Positions 8,291 through 15,968 of a DNA stretch of 64,000 nucleotides are shown in pieces. The notes under the pieces were generated by a model. The model did not search any database. It was not told the origin of the DNA and saw only the letters and a program-made list of their open reading frames with translations. A program made the translations under genes and the position numbers. This DNA is from Clostridiaceae bacterium (GTDB lineage: Bacteria; Bacillota; Clostridia; Peptostreptococcales; Natronincolaceae): NCBI GenBank assembly GCA_018432235.1, contig JAHDLO010000026.1:186001-250000 (forward strand). Direction: 5' to 3'. Each line of letters starts with the position of its first letter. Position 1 is the stretch's first letter.

Positions 8291-8713
8291 ATGGAATTTA
8301 AGCAATTTGGCAATAAGTATATCATACGTATGGACAAATCGGAGGAGGTAGTAGAAACCCTCAAAAGCTTCTGCCAACAGCAAAAAATCACACTGGGATG
8401 GGTAAAGGGTCTTGGTGCTGTTAACCGAGTGAAAATTGGATTGTTTGAAACGGGCATTAAACAATACCATTCAACCATCATGGAGGGAGACTTCGAAATT
8501 ACCAGCTTGCTGGGGAATATCAGCACAATGAAGGGAGAAGTCTACCTGCATCTACACATCAACTTATCGGATGATCAATATAAGACCTATGGCGGACATT
8601 TAAATGAAGCAGTAATCAGCGCAACAGGGGAATTTCTTATTGAGGCCATTGATGGAGAGGTTGACAGAGAATTTAGTAAAGAGATTGGCTTAAATCTTTA
8701 TAAGCTTGATTAA
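8291..8713 (+). CDS. PPC (DUF296) domain protein
   Basis: A 140-residue single-domain protein of the PPC/DUF296 family. In plants this domain accompanies AT-hooks, and in bacteria it stands alone as a trimeric protein of unknown ligand. The typical features are visible: YIIRMDKSEEVVETLKSF, the WVKGLGAVNRVKIG turn, the EITSLLGNIS strand and VYLHLHINLSD followed by YGGHLNEA. The LHLHI and GGH histidines form the expected metal or ligand site. The frame also opens at a GTG at 8282, but GTGGGGTGA just upstream supports the ATG at 8291. It is followed directly by the MITE-like element. Confidence 0.85.
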   Translation: MEFKQFGNKYIIRMDKSEEVVETLKSFCQQQKITLGWVKGLGAVNRVKIGLFETGIKQYHSTIMEGDFEITSLLGNISTMKGEVYLHLHINLSDDQYKTYGGHLNEAVISATGEFLIEAIDGEVDREFSKEIGLNLYKLD

Positions 8714-8721
8714 TAGAAAGC

Positions 8722-9005
8722 GTCATAGAATATATATTCTATGACTCAGGCTGACGACATGCTGTTGGCAACAATATATTGAAGGGCAACATCAGCGATG
8801 GCAAATGTGCAGGCGGTGTCCGTCCTGCTTTGTGGCTAAAGCTGTAATGTAGGATTTCACTCCTTTGCTTTTTCGATTATTTATGTGTATTCTTGATGTC
8901 TTTCAAGAAAATTATGGTGAAAAACAAATGGCTATTTGATTTTTAATAAAAATCAAATAGCCATAAAAGTCGACAAACTGAGTCATGGAATTAAGGTTCT
9001 ATGAC
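8722..9005. mobile_element. MITE-like element with imperfect terminal inverted repeats
   Basis: A 284-bp segment is bounded by matching ends. The left end reads GTCATAGAA, six bases, TTCTATGACTCAG. The reverse complement of the right end reads GTCATAGAA, six bases, TTCCATGACTCAG. Each end is therefore itself a small palindrome inside a roughly 28-bp terminal inverted repeat. Inside lies a perfect hairpin of 18-bp arms (about 8929-8965, ATGGCTATTTGATTTTTA and its complement). There is no reading frame of useful length. This fits a non-autonomous transposable element or an insertion-sequence remnant. No clear target-site duplication was identified. This accounts for most of the 8714-9168 gap. 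Confidence 0.65.
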
Positions 9006-9168
9006 TTTTTCAATTTTTGATATATATAATCATTGATTTTTATTGTTAGAAGTGTTAAGATAAAAGGTAGGAATAATACTCAAATACATATTAACTCTAT
9101 TTTATTATATCATACTTTGAATGATGCGTCAATGGCTTTTTGATAAAATATTTCTTCAGGAGGTGATC

Positions 9169-9669
9169 ATGTTGGAGTTCGAAATAATAGGCTTTGCTTC
9201 ATCAATGCTGCAAAGGCTGGCTGTAGAGGAAATTGAAAAATGCAATGCTTTTACCGCCGATTATGGTCTTATTCTCACCCACAATGATGTCATAGAGCTG
9301 GTGGAAACCCGTTCGGATTCACTGAAAAGCAATGGAAGGATAGAATTTGGAGGCGGTGCTGTTGGGAAAATAATAAAAGAATTCTGCGATTCTCCCTATA
9401 TTTACAAGGAAAACTATGCTGAAACGATACATGGCTTAACTGAAATATTTTATTTCTATAAAAATGAGACACTGGATTTATTGAGTGACGATGACCTTAT
9501 TAAATACATGAAGGATTGCTTTGACGGCAGTTGTCAAGGGTCGCTGGAGCTATTGGCAGAAAAAGAGCTGGCAAAAATGGCGACCAATTTGAGATACGGC
9601 TATCCGATGGATTATACAGAGGAGCAAGAGGAGGCGTCTGACGATGAGTGGGATGATAGTCAATGGTGA
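9169..9669 (+). CDS. DUF6323-like protein of unknown function
   Basis: A 166-residue soluble protein, acidic at the C-terminus (EEQEEASDDEWDDSQ). It has no signal peptide or membrane segment. I tentatively place it in the family now called DUF6323, which is usually encoded next to a DUF6179 protein, as it is here. Visible conserved-looking parts are GLILTHNDVIELVETRSDSL and RIEFGGGAVGKIIKEFCDSPYI. A perfect AGGAGGTGATC at 9158-9167 fixes the start at the ATG at 9169, not the upstream ATG at 9121. The 3' end overlaps the next gene by 26 bases, so the two are co-translated. No function can be given. Confidence 0.6.
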   Translation: MLEFEIIGFASSMLQRLAVEEIEKCNAFTADYGLILTHNDVIELVETRSDSLKSNGRIEFGGGAVGKIIKEFCDSPYIYKENYAETIHGLTEIFYFYKNETLDLLSDDDLIKYMKDCFDGSCQGSLELLAEKELAKMATNLRYGYPMDYTEEQEEASDDEWDDSQW

Positions 9670-11020
9670 AGTAAAGCATAAAAGCAGCTATAGTAATATA
9701 AGCAGTGAAAGCTACCTAAACACAATTCTTCAGGAGGCATACTTCAGCGGGGCTATGAATGCGCCTGATATAGAGAACCTCCAGCTGCAATGCCTCCAGC
9801 TGGTAGCCCGCAAAAGCGAGGATTTCAGCGGTGGGAACAGTAGCTCTATTAGAGTGGAGCTGGCAGAAAGTATTATGAAATCCATCCTCTATGCTATAGG
9901 GATGTACCTAAAGGCCCTGCCGAATGAAATATCTGCAATAGAAAAGCTGAAAACTGAAGCTGTTTCATATATGTTTAGTGAGGGGAGGCGAATAATTGAT
10001 CATAAGCTGGAATTGACAAGGAAAATTTATAAAATGGTTAAAAGCAATAGATTAGTTACCAAGAATTATACCTACAACGCAACCTTGGTTGAAGGAATAA
10101 AAAGCTTTTTTGACAATTACAATCCTGAGTATTTTTCCCATGAGGTACCGGCCTCTATTGACTACCAGCTATGCAACCCGATTGAGGGTTTATCTGGTGT
10201 TGAGTTTATGTTCAAATATCTACAGCAGCTATATCTGGAAAATGAATTCTGCAGAAGCTTTGAAGCATGTCATATACGGAATTTGCTATTTGGTTATGAT
10301 GAGGGATATGAGGATCTATTAATTAATATTTTTGAGCATGTATTAACCGCAGCTCTGGGCTGTGTCCTATTAGACCGTACTCCTGGGGACTTAACCATTA
10401 CAGCGGAGGAGGTGAAGTATCTTTATATGTCGCTGCAGGAGGGTGAGGCAACTTTAGAGCTAAGGTTATATGAGGCAGCGGAAAAAATGCTGCAGGTACT
10501 GGATATACCTGCAATGCCTATGAGGAATTATATTAAGGCAAGCATGCCCAAAATCATAGCCTATATCACTAACGCAGTTAGGACAAATACCCTGGAAAAA
10601 ACTGTCGTGGTAGCTGTGAATCCAGATTTAAAGCCTAAGATCAGATTTGAATCCGGTACTAAAATGGCGGATGAGGACTATCGAGGGCTAGTTGCTGAGC
10701 TTATGGCATGTCGCTTCACCTCCGACAGACTGGCTTTAATCAGGGAAAGAATAAGTACCTTTGCAGATTTAGAGGATATCTTAATGGATGCAGAGCTTGA
10801 GGCGATGGAAGTAGCTGCTGTGTTAGCGGGCCTAGAGGCTGTTGAGCTGGCAGCTTTAATTAAAAAGCATCCCTATAATTCTGAGGTTGAAGTCGATATA
10901 TCAGAGGCTGAGGAAAAGCTGAGGGGCTGCCTTCGAGGATATATGGATGCTATTAATAGAGATAAGAGAAAGGAAATTATAGAAATAAATCAGCAGCTGG
11001 TGATTGAAGGATGTTATTAG
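9644..11020 (+). CDS. DUF6179-like protein of unknown function
   Basis: A 458-residue, largely helical, soluble protein without signal peptide. The family name DUF6179 is tentative. It contains EGLSGVEFMFKYLQQLYLENEFC and a cluster of leucine/alanine-rich helices towards the C-terminus. Partnership with the preceding small gene is shown by their 26-base overlap and the internal GAGGAGG nine bases before this ATG. The pair lies immediately upstream of the sigma-54 activator, separated by about 65 bases with a new ribosome site. All three genes may be one transcript. Nothing in the sequence points to a catalytic site. Confidence 0.58.
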   Translation: MSGMIVNGEVKHKSSYSNISSESYLNTILQEAYFSGAMNAPDIENLQLQCLQLVARKSEDFSGGNSSSIRVELAESIMKSILYAIGMYLKALPNEISAIEKLKTEAVSYMFSEGRRIIDHKLELTRKIYKMVKSNRLVTKNYTYNATLVEGIKSFFDNYNPEYFSHEVPASIDYQLCNPIEGLSGVEFMFKYLQQLYLENEFCRSFEACHIRNLLFGYDEGYEDLLINIFEHVLTAALGCVLLDRTPGDLTITAEEVKYLYMSLQEGEATLELRLYEAAEKMLQVLDIPAMPMRNYIKASMPKIIAYITNAVRTNTLEKTVVVAVNPDLKPKIRFESGTKMADEDYRGLVAELMACRFTSDRLALIRERISTFADLEDILMDAELEAMEVAAVLAGLEAVELAALIKKHPYNSEVEVDISEAEEKLRGCLRGYMDAINRDKRKEIIEINQQLVIEGCY

Positions 11021-11085
11021 GCCTATTCATTAATGCCATAAAAATTGATATACTTAGATATATAACTTTTTAACGGAGGTAGCCA

Positions 11086-12492
11086 ATGAAATCTAAGAAG
11101 CATTTGATGGCCTTACTGCAAATAATTTTGCAGTCGGTTGAAGAGGGCATTCATGTGGTGGATGAAAATGGTAGTACAGTTTTTTATAATAAAGCAATGG
11201 CAGACCTTGAGGGGATGCAGGTGGAGGATGTGCTGGGCAAGGGGCTGCTGGAGGTATTCCCCAGTCTTAACGAGGACACCAGCACCCATTTGAGGGTTTT
11301 AAAAACGGGTAGGCCTATCGTTGATGAAAGCCAGAGCTATTTAAACAATATCGGTAAGGAGATTACAACAGTAAATACTACCATACCTCTTATCTATTTA
11401 AATGAAAAAATTGGAGCAGTAGAAATAGCAAAAAATATAACCAAAATAAAGCATTTATCAGAGGAGATTTTAAGACTCCAGCAGCAGCTGACGGCATCCT
11501 CGCCAAATCAAAAAAACATAATAAAGCGCTATACCTTTCAAGACCTGCATGGAAAAAGTCCTGAATTTCTAATGGCTGTAAAGATGGCAAAAAGAGCAGC
11601 CGCCTCAAACTCCAGTGTACTGATATATGGTGAAACCGGAACCGGTAAGGAGCTTTTTGCCCAAAGCATACACTATCAAAGCAATAGAAGCGATAAGCCC
11701 TTCATAGCACAAAATTGTGCTGCTCTTCCGGAAAGTCTGCTGGAGGGTATTCTTTTCGGCACCACCAAGGGCAGCTTTACAGGTGCCATAGACAGACCGG
11801 GTATTTTTGAGCAGGCCAATGGCGGGACAATATTGCTGGATGAAATAAATTCTATGGGCTTGCTGCTGCAATCCAAGCTGCTGCGGGTGCTGCAGGAGGG
11901 ATATATACGCCGAATAGGGGGCTTAAAGGATGTGCCCATAGATGTAAGGATAATAGCCACCACCAATGAGGACCCCTTAGAGGCGGTGAACAGAGGAAGT
12001 CTAAGGAAGGATTTATACTATCGCTTAAATGTCGTTAATATCAATATACCTAGCCTTAAGGAACGCAGGGACGATATCCTATTGCTGTCAGAACGGTTTA
12101 TTAATACCTTTAATCAGCAGCTGAATAAGGAGGTATGGATGCTGGCGGCCTCTATTCATAAGCATTTTTTGGCCTATTCCTGGCCCGGAAATGTAAGGGA
12201 GCTTAGGAATGTCATAGAGGGTGCTATGAATCTTATTCAAGAGGAGCATATTCTTAAGGAGGAGCATTTTCCTCCTCATATCATTAAGGCTATGGCTGCG
12301 GAAGAGAAGGGATTTGGTGCTATTGGTCAAATGGACCTGAGTGAATATGGCAGCCTAAAAGAGCTGCTGGAGGCAATAGAGGCAGACTTGATAAAATCAG
12401 CCATGAAAAAGCATAGTAATAATATTACCCATGCCGCAAAGGAGTTAAAAATAAGCCGCCAGGCCCTTCAACATAAGCTAAAAAATCAATAA
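11086..12492 (+). CDS. Sigma-54-dependent activator of the ornithine operon (PAS-AAA-Fis)
   Basis: A 468-residue enhancer-binding protein. An N-terminal PAS domain (about residues 10-125, starting ILQSVEEGIHVVDENG) is joined to an AAA+ domain with Walker A GETGTGKE (182-189), the sigma-54 contact loop GSFTGA (229-234) and Walker B GTILLDEIN. The C-terminal Fis-type helix-turn-helix ends HAAKELKISRQALQHKLKN. The architecture resembles RocR, the Bacillus arginine/ornithine regulator. The contact loop has Ser instead of Ala at its second position. The next gene, ord, has a well-formed -24/-12 promoter and two upstream dyads, so this protein is very probably the activator of the ornithine operon, perhaps sensing ornithine through its PAS domain. 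Confidence 0.93.
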   Translation: MKSKKHLMALLQIILQSVEEGIHVVDENGSTVFYNKAMADLEGMQVEDVLGKGLLEVFPSLNEDTSTHLRVLKTGRPIVDESQSYLNNIGKEITTVNTTIPLIYLNEKIGAVEIAKNITKIKHLSEEILRLQQQLTASSPNQKNIIKRYTFQDLHGKSPEFLMAVKMAKRAAASNSSVLIYGETGTGKELFAQSIHYQSNRSDKPFIAQNCAALPESLLEGILFGTTKGSFTGAIDRPGIFEQANGGTILLDEINSMGLLLQSKLLRVLQEGYIRRIGGLKDVPIDVRIIATTNEDPLEAVNRGSLRKDLYYRLNVVNINIPSLKERRDDILLLSERFINTFNQQLNKEVWMLAASIHKHFLAYSWPGNVRELRNVIEGAMNLIQEEHILKEEHFPPHIIKAMAAEEKGFGAIGQMDLSEYGSLKELLEAIEADLIKSAMKKHSNNITHAAKELKISRQALQHKLKNQ

Positions 12493-12513
12493 AATGAAAA
12501 CAATGCATTAAAC

Positions 12514-12548
12514 GCAAGTATATTTGCACTTAGCGCAAAAATATTTGC
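12514..12548 (+). promoter_or_regulatory. Two candidate activator sites upstream of ord
   Basis: Two 14-bp dyads, GCAAGTATATTTGC (12514-12527) and GCAAAAATATTTGC (12535-12548), start 21 bases apart, that is two helical turns. They lie about 160-195 bases upstream of the -24/-12 promoter, a normal distance for a sigma-54 enhancer. The outer parts AAACGCAA and TTTGCGTTT plus a T-run can also pair as a terminator for the activator gene. The site may serve both purposes. Confidence 0.65.
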
Positions 12549-12705
12549 GTTTTTTTATTGAATTTTTTCCTGCTGCTGACTTACACTATGTATAACTATT
12601 CAAATGTAAAAGCTATGAAGGGATAGCTAAAAGGCTTATAGCCATAGGCAATGTATATTTATATCATAAGGGTTAATTTAAAAAGATTGGAAGTATTAAA
12701 AAAAA

Positions 12706-12722
12706 TTGGCAAGGATTTTGCA
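12706..12722 (+). promoter_or_regulatory. Sigma-54 (-24/-12) promoter of the ornithine operon
   Basis: TTGGCAAGGATTTTGCA matches the consensus TTGGCAC-N5-TTGCW with GG and GC exactly 12 bases apart. One position of the -24 element differs (A for C). Transcription should start near 12734, about 30 bases before the ATG of ord at 12765. This excludes the longer reading frame that begins at 12651. Confidence 0.85.
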
Positions 12723-12764
12723 GTATATCAAAGTACCAAAATTTATCAATGGAGGTTGATCGAT

Positions 12765-13811
12765 ATGGAAAATATTAAAGTAATTATCTGGGGCTTTGGT
12801 GCTATGGGCAGCGGTATGGCAGAAATGCTATTAAAGAAAAAGGGTGTAGAAATCGTAGGTGTTTGTGATAGAAATGCAGCAAGAATAGGCAAGGACATGT
12901 ATGAGGTGCTACAAATGGAGCGTGGCGACAGAAGGCCTGTTATTATAACGGATAATATAGAAGAGATAGCTAAGGAAGGTGCAGCTGATGTAGCATTATT
13001 AGCAACAGATTCCTTCACAAGAGCCGCCTTCGATAAAATTAAATACATCGTTGAAAAGAAAATCAATGTTATTTCAACTGCTGAAGAAATGGCTTATCCA
13101 CAGGCTCAAGAGCCAGAGCTGGCTAAGGAAATGGATCGATTAGCTAAGGAAAATGGTGTGACTATCTTAGGCACTGGCATTAACCCCGGCTTTGTACTTG
13201 ATTTATTAATATTAGCATTGACAGGGACCTGTGAAACAGTTGAGCATATAAAAGCAGCACGTATTAATGATCTATCTCCATTTGGTCATGCAGTTATGGA
13301 GGAGCAGGGGGTAGGCCTTACTGTTAAGAACTTTGAAGAAGGCGTTGCTAATGGTAAGGTTGCAGGACATGTAGGCTTCCCTGAATCTATTAGAATGATT
13401 GCAGACGGTATAGGCTGGAATGTTGAAAAGATTGATCAGACAAGAGAGCCTATTGTCAGTAGCGTGAATCGAGAAACGAAATATGCAAAGGTTGAGGCTG
13501 GTAATGTGGCAGGCTGCCGTCAGTGTGGCTATGGCTATGTCGATGGTGAAATCAAGCTTGATATGGAGCATCCTCAGCAAATTCTTCCTGAGATGGAGGG
13601 AGTAGACACCGGTGATTACATCTGGATAAAGGGTACACCAAATATCAATCTTCAAATAAAACCAGAAATACCAGGCGGCATTGGAACAATAGCAATGTGT
13701 ATCAACATGATTCCTCATGTAATAAACTCCGCAGCAGGTCTAAAGACGATGCTAGACTTACCTGTACCAAGAGCTATAATGGGTGACATGAGAGATTTTA
13801 TTCAAAGGTAG
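12765..13811 (+). CDS. ord: 2,4-diaminopentanoate dehydrogenase
   Basis: A 348-residue oxidoreductase that converts (2R,4S)-2,4-diaminopentanoate to 2-amino-4-oxopentanoate with NAD(P)+, the third step of anaerobic ornithine breakdown. The Rossmann motif WGFGAMGSGMAEML lies near the N-terminus, followed by VCDRNAARIGKD. The segment GTGINPGFVLDLLILAL is typical of the dihydrodipicolinate-reductase-like fold. TGGAGG is well placed before the ATG at 12765. The open frame reaches back to 12651, but the sigma-54 promoter lies inside that extension. It is the first gene of an operon running to 20616 with very tight spacing. Confidence 0.95.
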   Translation: MENIKVIIWGFGAMGSGMAEMLLKKKGVEIVGVCDRNAARIGKDMYEVLQMERGDRRPVIITDNIEEIAKEGAADVALLATDSFTRAAFDKIKYIVEKKINVISTAEEMAYPQAQEPELAKEMDRLAKENGVTILGTGINPGFVLDLLILALTGTCETVEHIKAARINDLSPFGHAVMEEQGVGLTVKNFEEGVANGKVAGHVGFPESIRMIADGIGWNVEKIDQTREPIVSSVNRETKYAKVEAGNVAGCRQCGYGYVDGEIKLDMEHPQQILPEMEGVDTGDYIWIKGTPNINLQIKPEIPGGIGTIAMCINMIPHVINSAAGLKTMLDLPVPRAIMGDMRDFIQR

Positions 13812-13820
13812 GTTTAGAAA

Positions 13821-14132
13821 ATGAGAAGACGAGCAGAAGGTACATGGGTACGCATACACGATATCATATTAACCCCAGAGGAAAGAGCAGCAAATCTGCC
13901 AGAGGACACTAAAGAGGTTCCACTGGAAATGTGGACTAAGGGCTTTCTATTGGAGGAGGCCAGCATCGGTGACATGGTGGAAATCAAGACCATAACAGGG
14001 AGAACTGTAAAAGGAACCTTAGTTGAGGTCAATCCTTTTTACAGCCATGATTTCGGAAAATTTGTTCCTGAAATATTGGAAATAGGTCTTCAGCTGAAGG
14101 ATATACTTTGGGGAGGTGACCTAAATGAATAA
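13821..14132 (+). CDS. ortA: 2-amino-4-oxopentanoate thiolase, subunit OrtA
   Basis: The small subunit (103 residues) of the PLP-dependent thiolase that splits 2-amino-4-oxopentanoate with CoA into acetyl-CoA and alanine. It has no catalytic motif of its own but matches OrtA in size, position and sequence (WVRIHDIILTPEERAANLPEDT, then MVEIKTITGRTVKGTLVEV). It starts nine bases after ord and overlaps ortB by eight bases, so subunit synthesis is coupled. OrtA is required for activity of the complex in Acetoanaerobium (Clostridium) sticklandii. Confidence 0.95.
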   Translation: MRRRAEGTWVRIHDIILTPEERAANLPEDTKEVPLEMWTKGFLLEEASIGDMVEIKTITGRTVKGTLVEVNPFYSHDFGKFVPEILEIGLQLKDILWGGDLNE

Positions 14133-15549
14133 GGATATGAGCTATACAGGGGTAATGGGTCGCCGTAGTGAGATTATGAAGCAGGCTGTTGGTATAGATT
14201 ATAGCGTTTTTGAATATGGTAAAATTGGCTTTGATTATGAAAAAATGATGCGGGAAACGGGATACACCCTACAGGAGATGCAGGAAATTCAAGGCCAAAC
14301 TGGTGTAGGGAATACCCCTCTACTAGAGCTTAAGAATTTAACTGCTTTGGCAAGAAAGCTAACGCCAGAGGGAAAGGGTGCTAGAATCTTTATCAAGGAT
14401 GAAGCATCAAACCCATCCGGGAGCTTTAAGGCTAGAAGAGCAGCCAATGCTGTATATCATGCCAAGAGATTGGGCTATAAGGGTGTTATAGCAGCCACCA
14501 GCGGAAACTATGGTGCTGCAGTTGCCAGCCAAGCGGCAATGCAGGGCCTAAAGTGCATCATTGTTCAGGAATGCTATGATAGCACTGGAAAAGGTCAGCC
14601 TGAAATTATTGAAAAGGCAAGAAAATGTGAGGCCTATGGCGCAGAGGTGGTTCAATTAACCGTTGGACCTGAGCTATTCTATACCTTCCTAAAGCTTTTA
14701 GAGGAGACAGGATATTTCAATGCTTCCCTTTACACGCCTTTTGGCATTGCAGGGGTAGAAACCCTAGGTTATGAGCTGGCTATGCAGTGTCGAGAGAGAC
14801 TAGGGAAGGACCCAGATGTTGTTGTATGCACCAATGCAGGTGGCGGCAATGTTACCGGTACAGCAAGGGGCTTGATTAAGGCTGGAGCCGAAGGCGTAAA
14901 AATTGTGGGAGCCAGTGTTAATCTAAAGGGGCTGCATATGGCCAGTGATGAGCAGTTCAATAAAAAATCCTTTACAACAGGCCACACAGGCTTTGGCATG
15001 CCATTTGCGACATGGCCGGATCGTTCAGATGTGCCTCGTTCTGCAGCCAGACCGTTACGATACCTAGACAGATATGTAATAGTGAACCAAGGCGAGGTAT
15101 TCTATATGACGGAGGCTTTGGCCCAGCTAGAAGGCCTTGAAAGGGGTCCGGCGGGAAATACCTCCTTAGCAGCAGCCTTTAGTTTAGCACAGGAAATGGA
15201 TAAGGATCAGATCATAGTTGTACAGGAGACAGAATACACAGGGGCTGGAAAGCATCTACAGGCACAGCTATCCTTCGCAAAGGAAAATGGCATTCAGGTG
15301 ATATTCGGCAATCCTGCTGAAGAGATATCTGGTGTAAATATTATTTTGCCTGCCCATCCGTCACTATTGAAGGCAAAGGACATAGAAATGGATAAGCTAA
15401 GGGCATCCTATATAAAGAATTGTGTGGAGAATAATAGGGTTACTGAAATTGATAGCGCAGATGTCAGCTTTATGGTTGCTGACAGCAAATTTAATAAAGA
15501 GATGGTGCTAGATATTCTGCAGCAGATGGGGGTAACTGTTGTTGATTAA
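14125..15549 (+). CDS. ortB: 2-amino-4-oxopentanoate thiolase, PLP subunit OrtB
   Basis: The catalytic subunit of the thiolase, 474 residues, of fold type II PLP enzymes (threonine synthase-like). The PLP lysine lies in ASNPSGSFKARRAANA (about residue 102). A phosphate-binding glycine loop TNAGGGNVTGTA is visible further along. It carries out CoA-dependent cleavage giving acetyl-CoA and alanine, linking ornithine to ATP formation through acetyl-phosphate. The ribosome site GGAGGTGACC lies in the end of ortA. The stop codon abuts oraS, whose true start is 54 bases downstream. Confidence 0.95.
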   Translation: MNKDMSYTGVMGRRSEIMKQAVGIDYSVFEYGKIGFDYEKMMRETGYTLQEMQEIQGQTGVGNTPLLELKNLTALARKLTPEGKGARIFIKDEASNPSGSFKARRAANAVYHAKRLGYKGVIAATSGNYGAAVASQAAMQGLKCIIVQECYDSTGKGQPEIIEKARKCEAYGAEVVQLTVGPELFYTFLKLLEETGYFNASLYTPFGIAGVETLGYELAMQCRERLGKDPDVVVCTNAGGGNVTGTARGLIKAGAEGVKIVGASVNLKGLHMASDEQFNKKSFTTGHTGFGMPFATWPDRSDVPRSAARPLRYLDRYVIVNQGEVFYMTEALAQLEGLERGPAGNTSLAAAFSLAQEMDKDQIIVVQETEYTGAGKHLQAQLSFAKENGIQVIFGNPAEEISGVNIILPAHPSLLKAKDIEMDKLRASYIKNCVENNRVTEIDSADVSFMVADSKFNKEMVLDILQQMGVTVVD

Positions 15550-15602
15550 TGGTTATTTACGCTTTGTCTGATGTAGTGAAAACCAATTTGGAGGTGTCGA
15601 GT

Positions 15603-15968
15603 ATGAAAAGAGCTGACGATTTTCAACAGAGAAGACAGCATTTAATCAATTTATCCGATGAAGAGCTAGAACAGCGCTTTTGGCAATTAGCAGAAAAGAT
15701 AGTTAATCCAATGATAGATATGGCAAAAAAACACACAACGCCTTCTATAGAGCGTTCTGTACTTCTAAGAATGGGCTTTTCCAGTATAGAAGCCAGGGCT
15801 ATTGTAGACGGTGTTATAGCTAGAGGCCTAATGGGAAAGGGTGCAGGTAATGTCGTATATAAATTGGCTACTGCGAAGAATTTAGAGATACGTGCTGCCG
15901 GACTGAAGCTGGTAGAAGGTGAGCTATGGGATGAAGCTGTAGCATTATGCCAAGGGGGTGCAAAATAA
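15603..15968 (+). CDS. oraS: D-ornithine 4,5-aminomutase, small subunit
   Basis: The 121-residue S subunit of the adenosylcobalamin- and PLP-dependent D-ornithine aminomutase, which moves the terminal amino group of D-ornithine to C4 to give 2,4-diaminopentanoate. The length equals that recalled for the A. sticklandii protein. GLMGKGAGNVVYKLA and RAAGLKLVEGELWDEA are typical. TTTGGAGGTG fixes the start at the ATG at 15603, not the in-frame ATG at 15549 that lacks a ribosome site. The stop codon overlaps the oraE start by one base (TAATG). Confidence 0.96.
   Translation: MKRADDFQQRRQHLINLSDEELEQRFWQLAEKIVNPMIDMAKKHTTPSIERSVLLRMGFSSIEARAIVDGVIARGLMGKGAGNVVYKLATAKNLEIRAAGLKLVEGELWDEAVALCQGGAK

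Noticed and set aside
12651..12764. Longer N-terminus for ord
   Set aside because: The sigma-54 promoter lies inside the extension, and a good ribosome site is at the shorter start.
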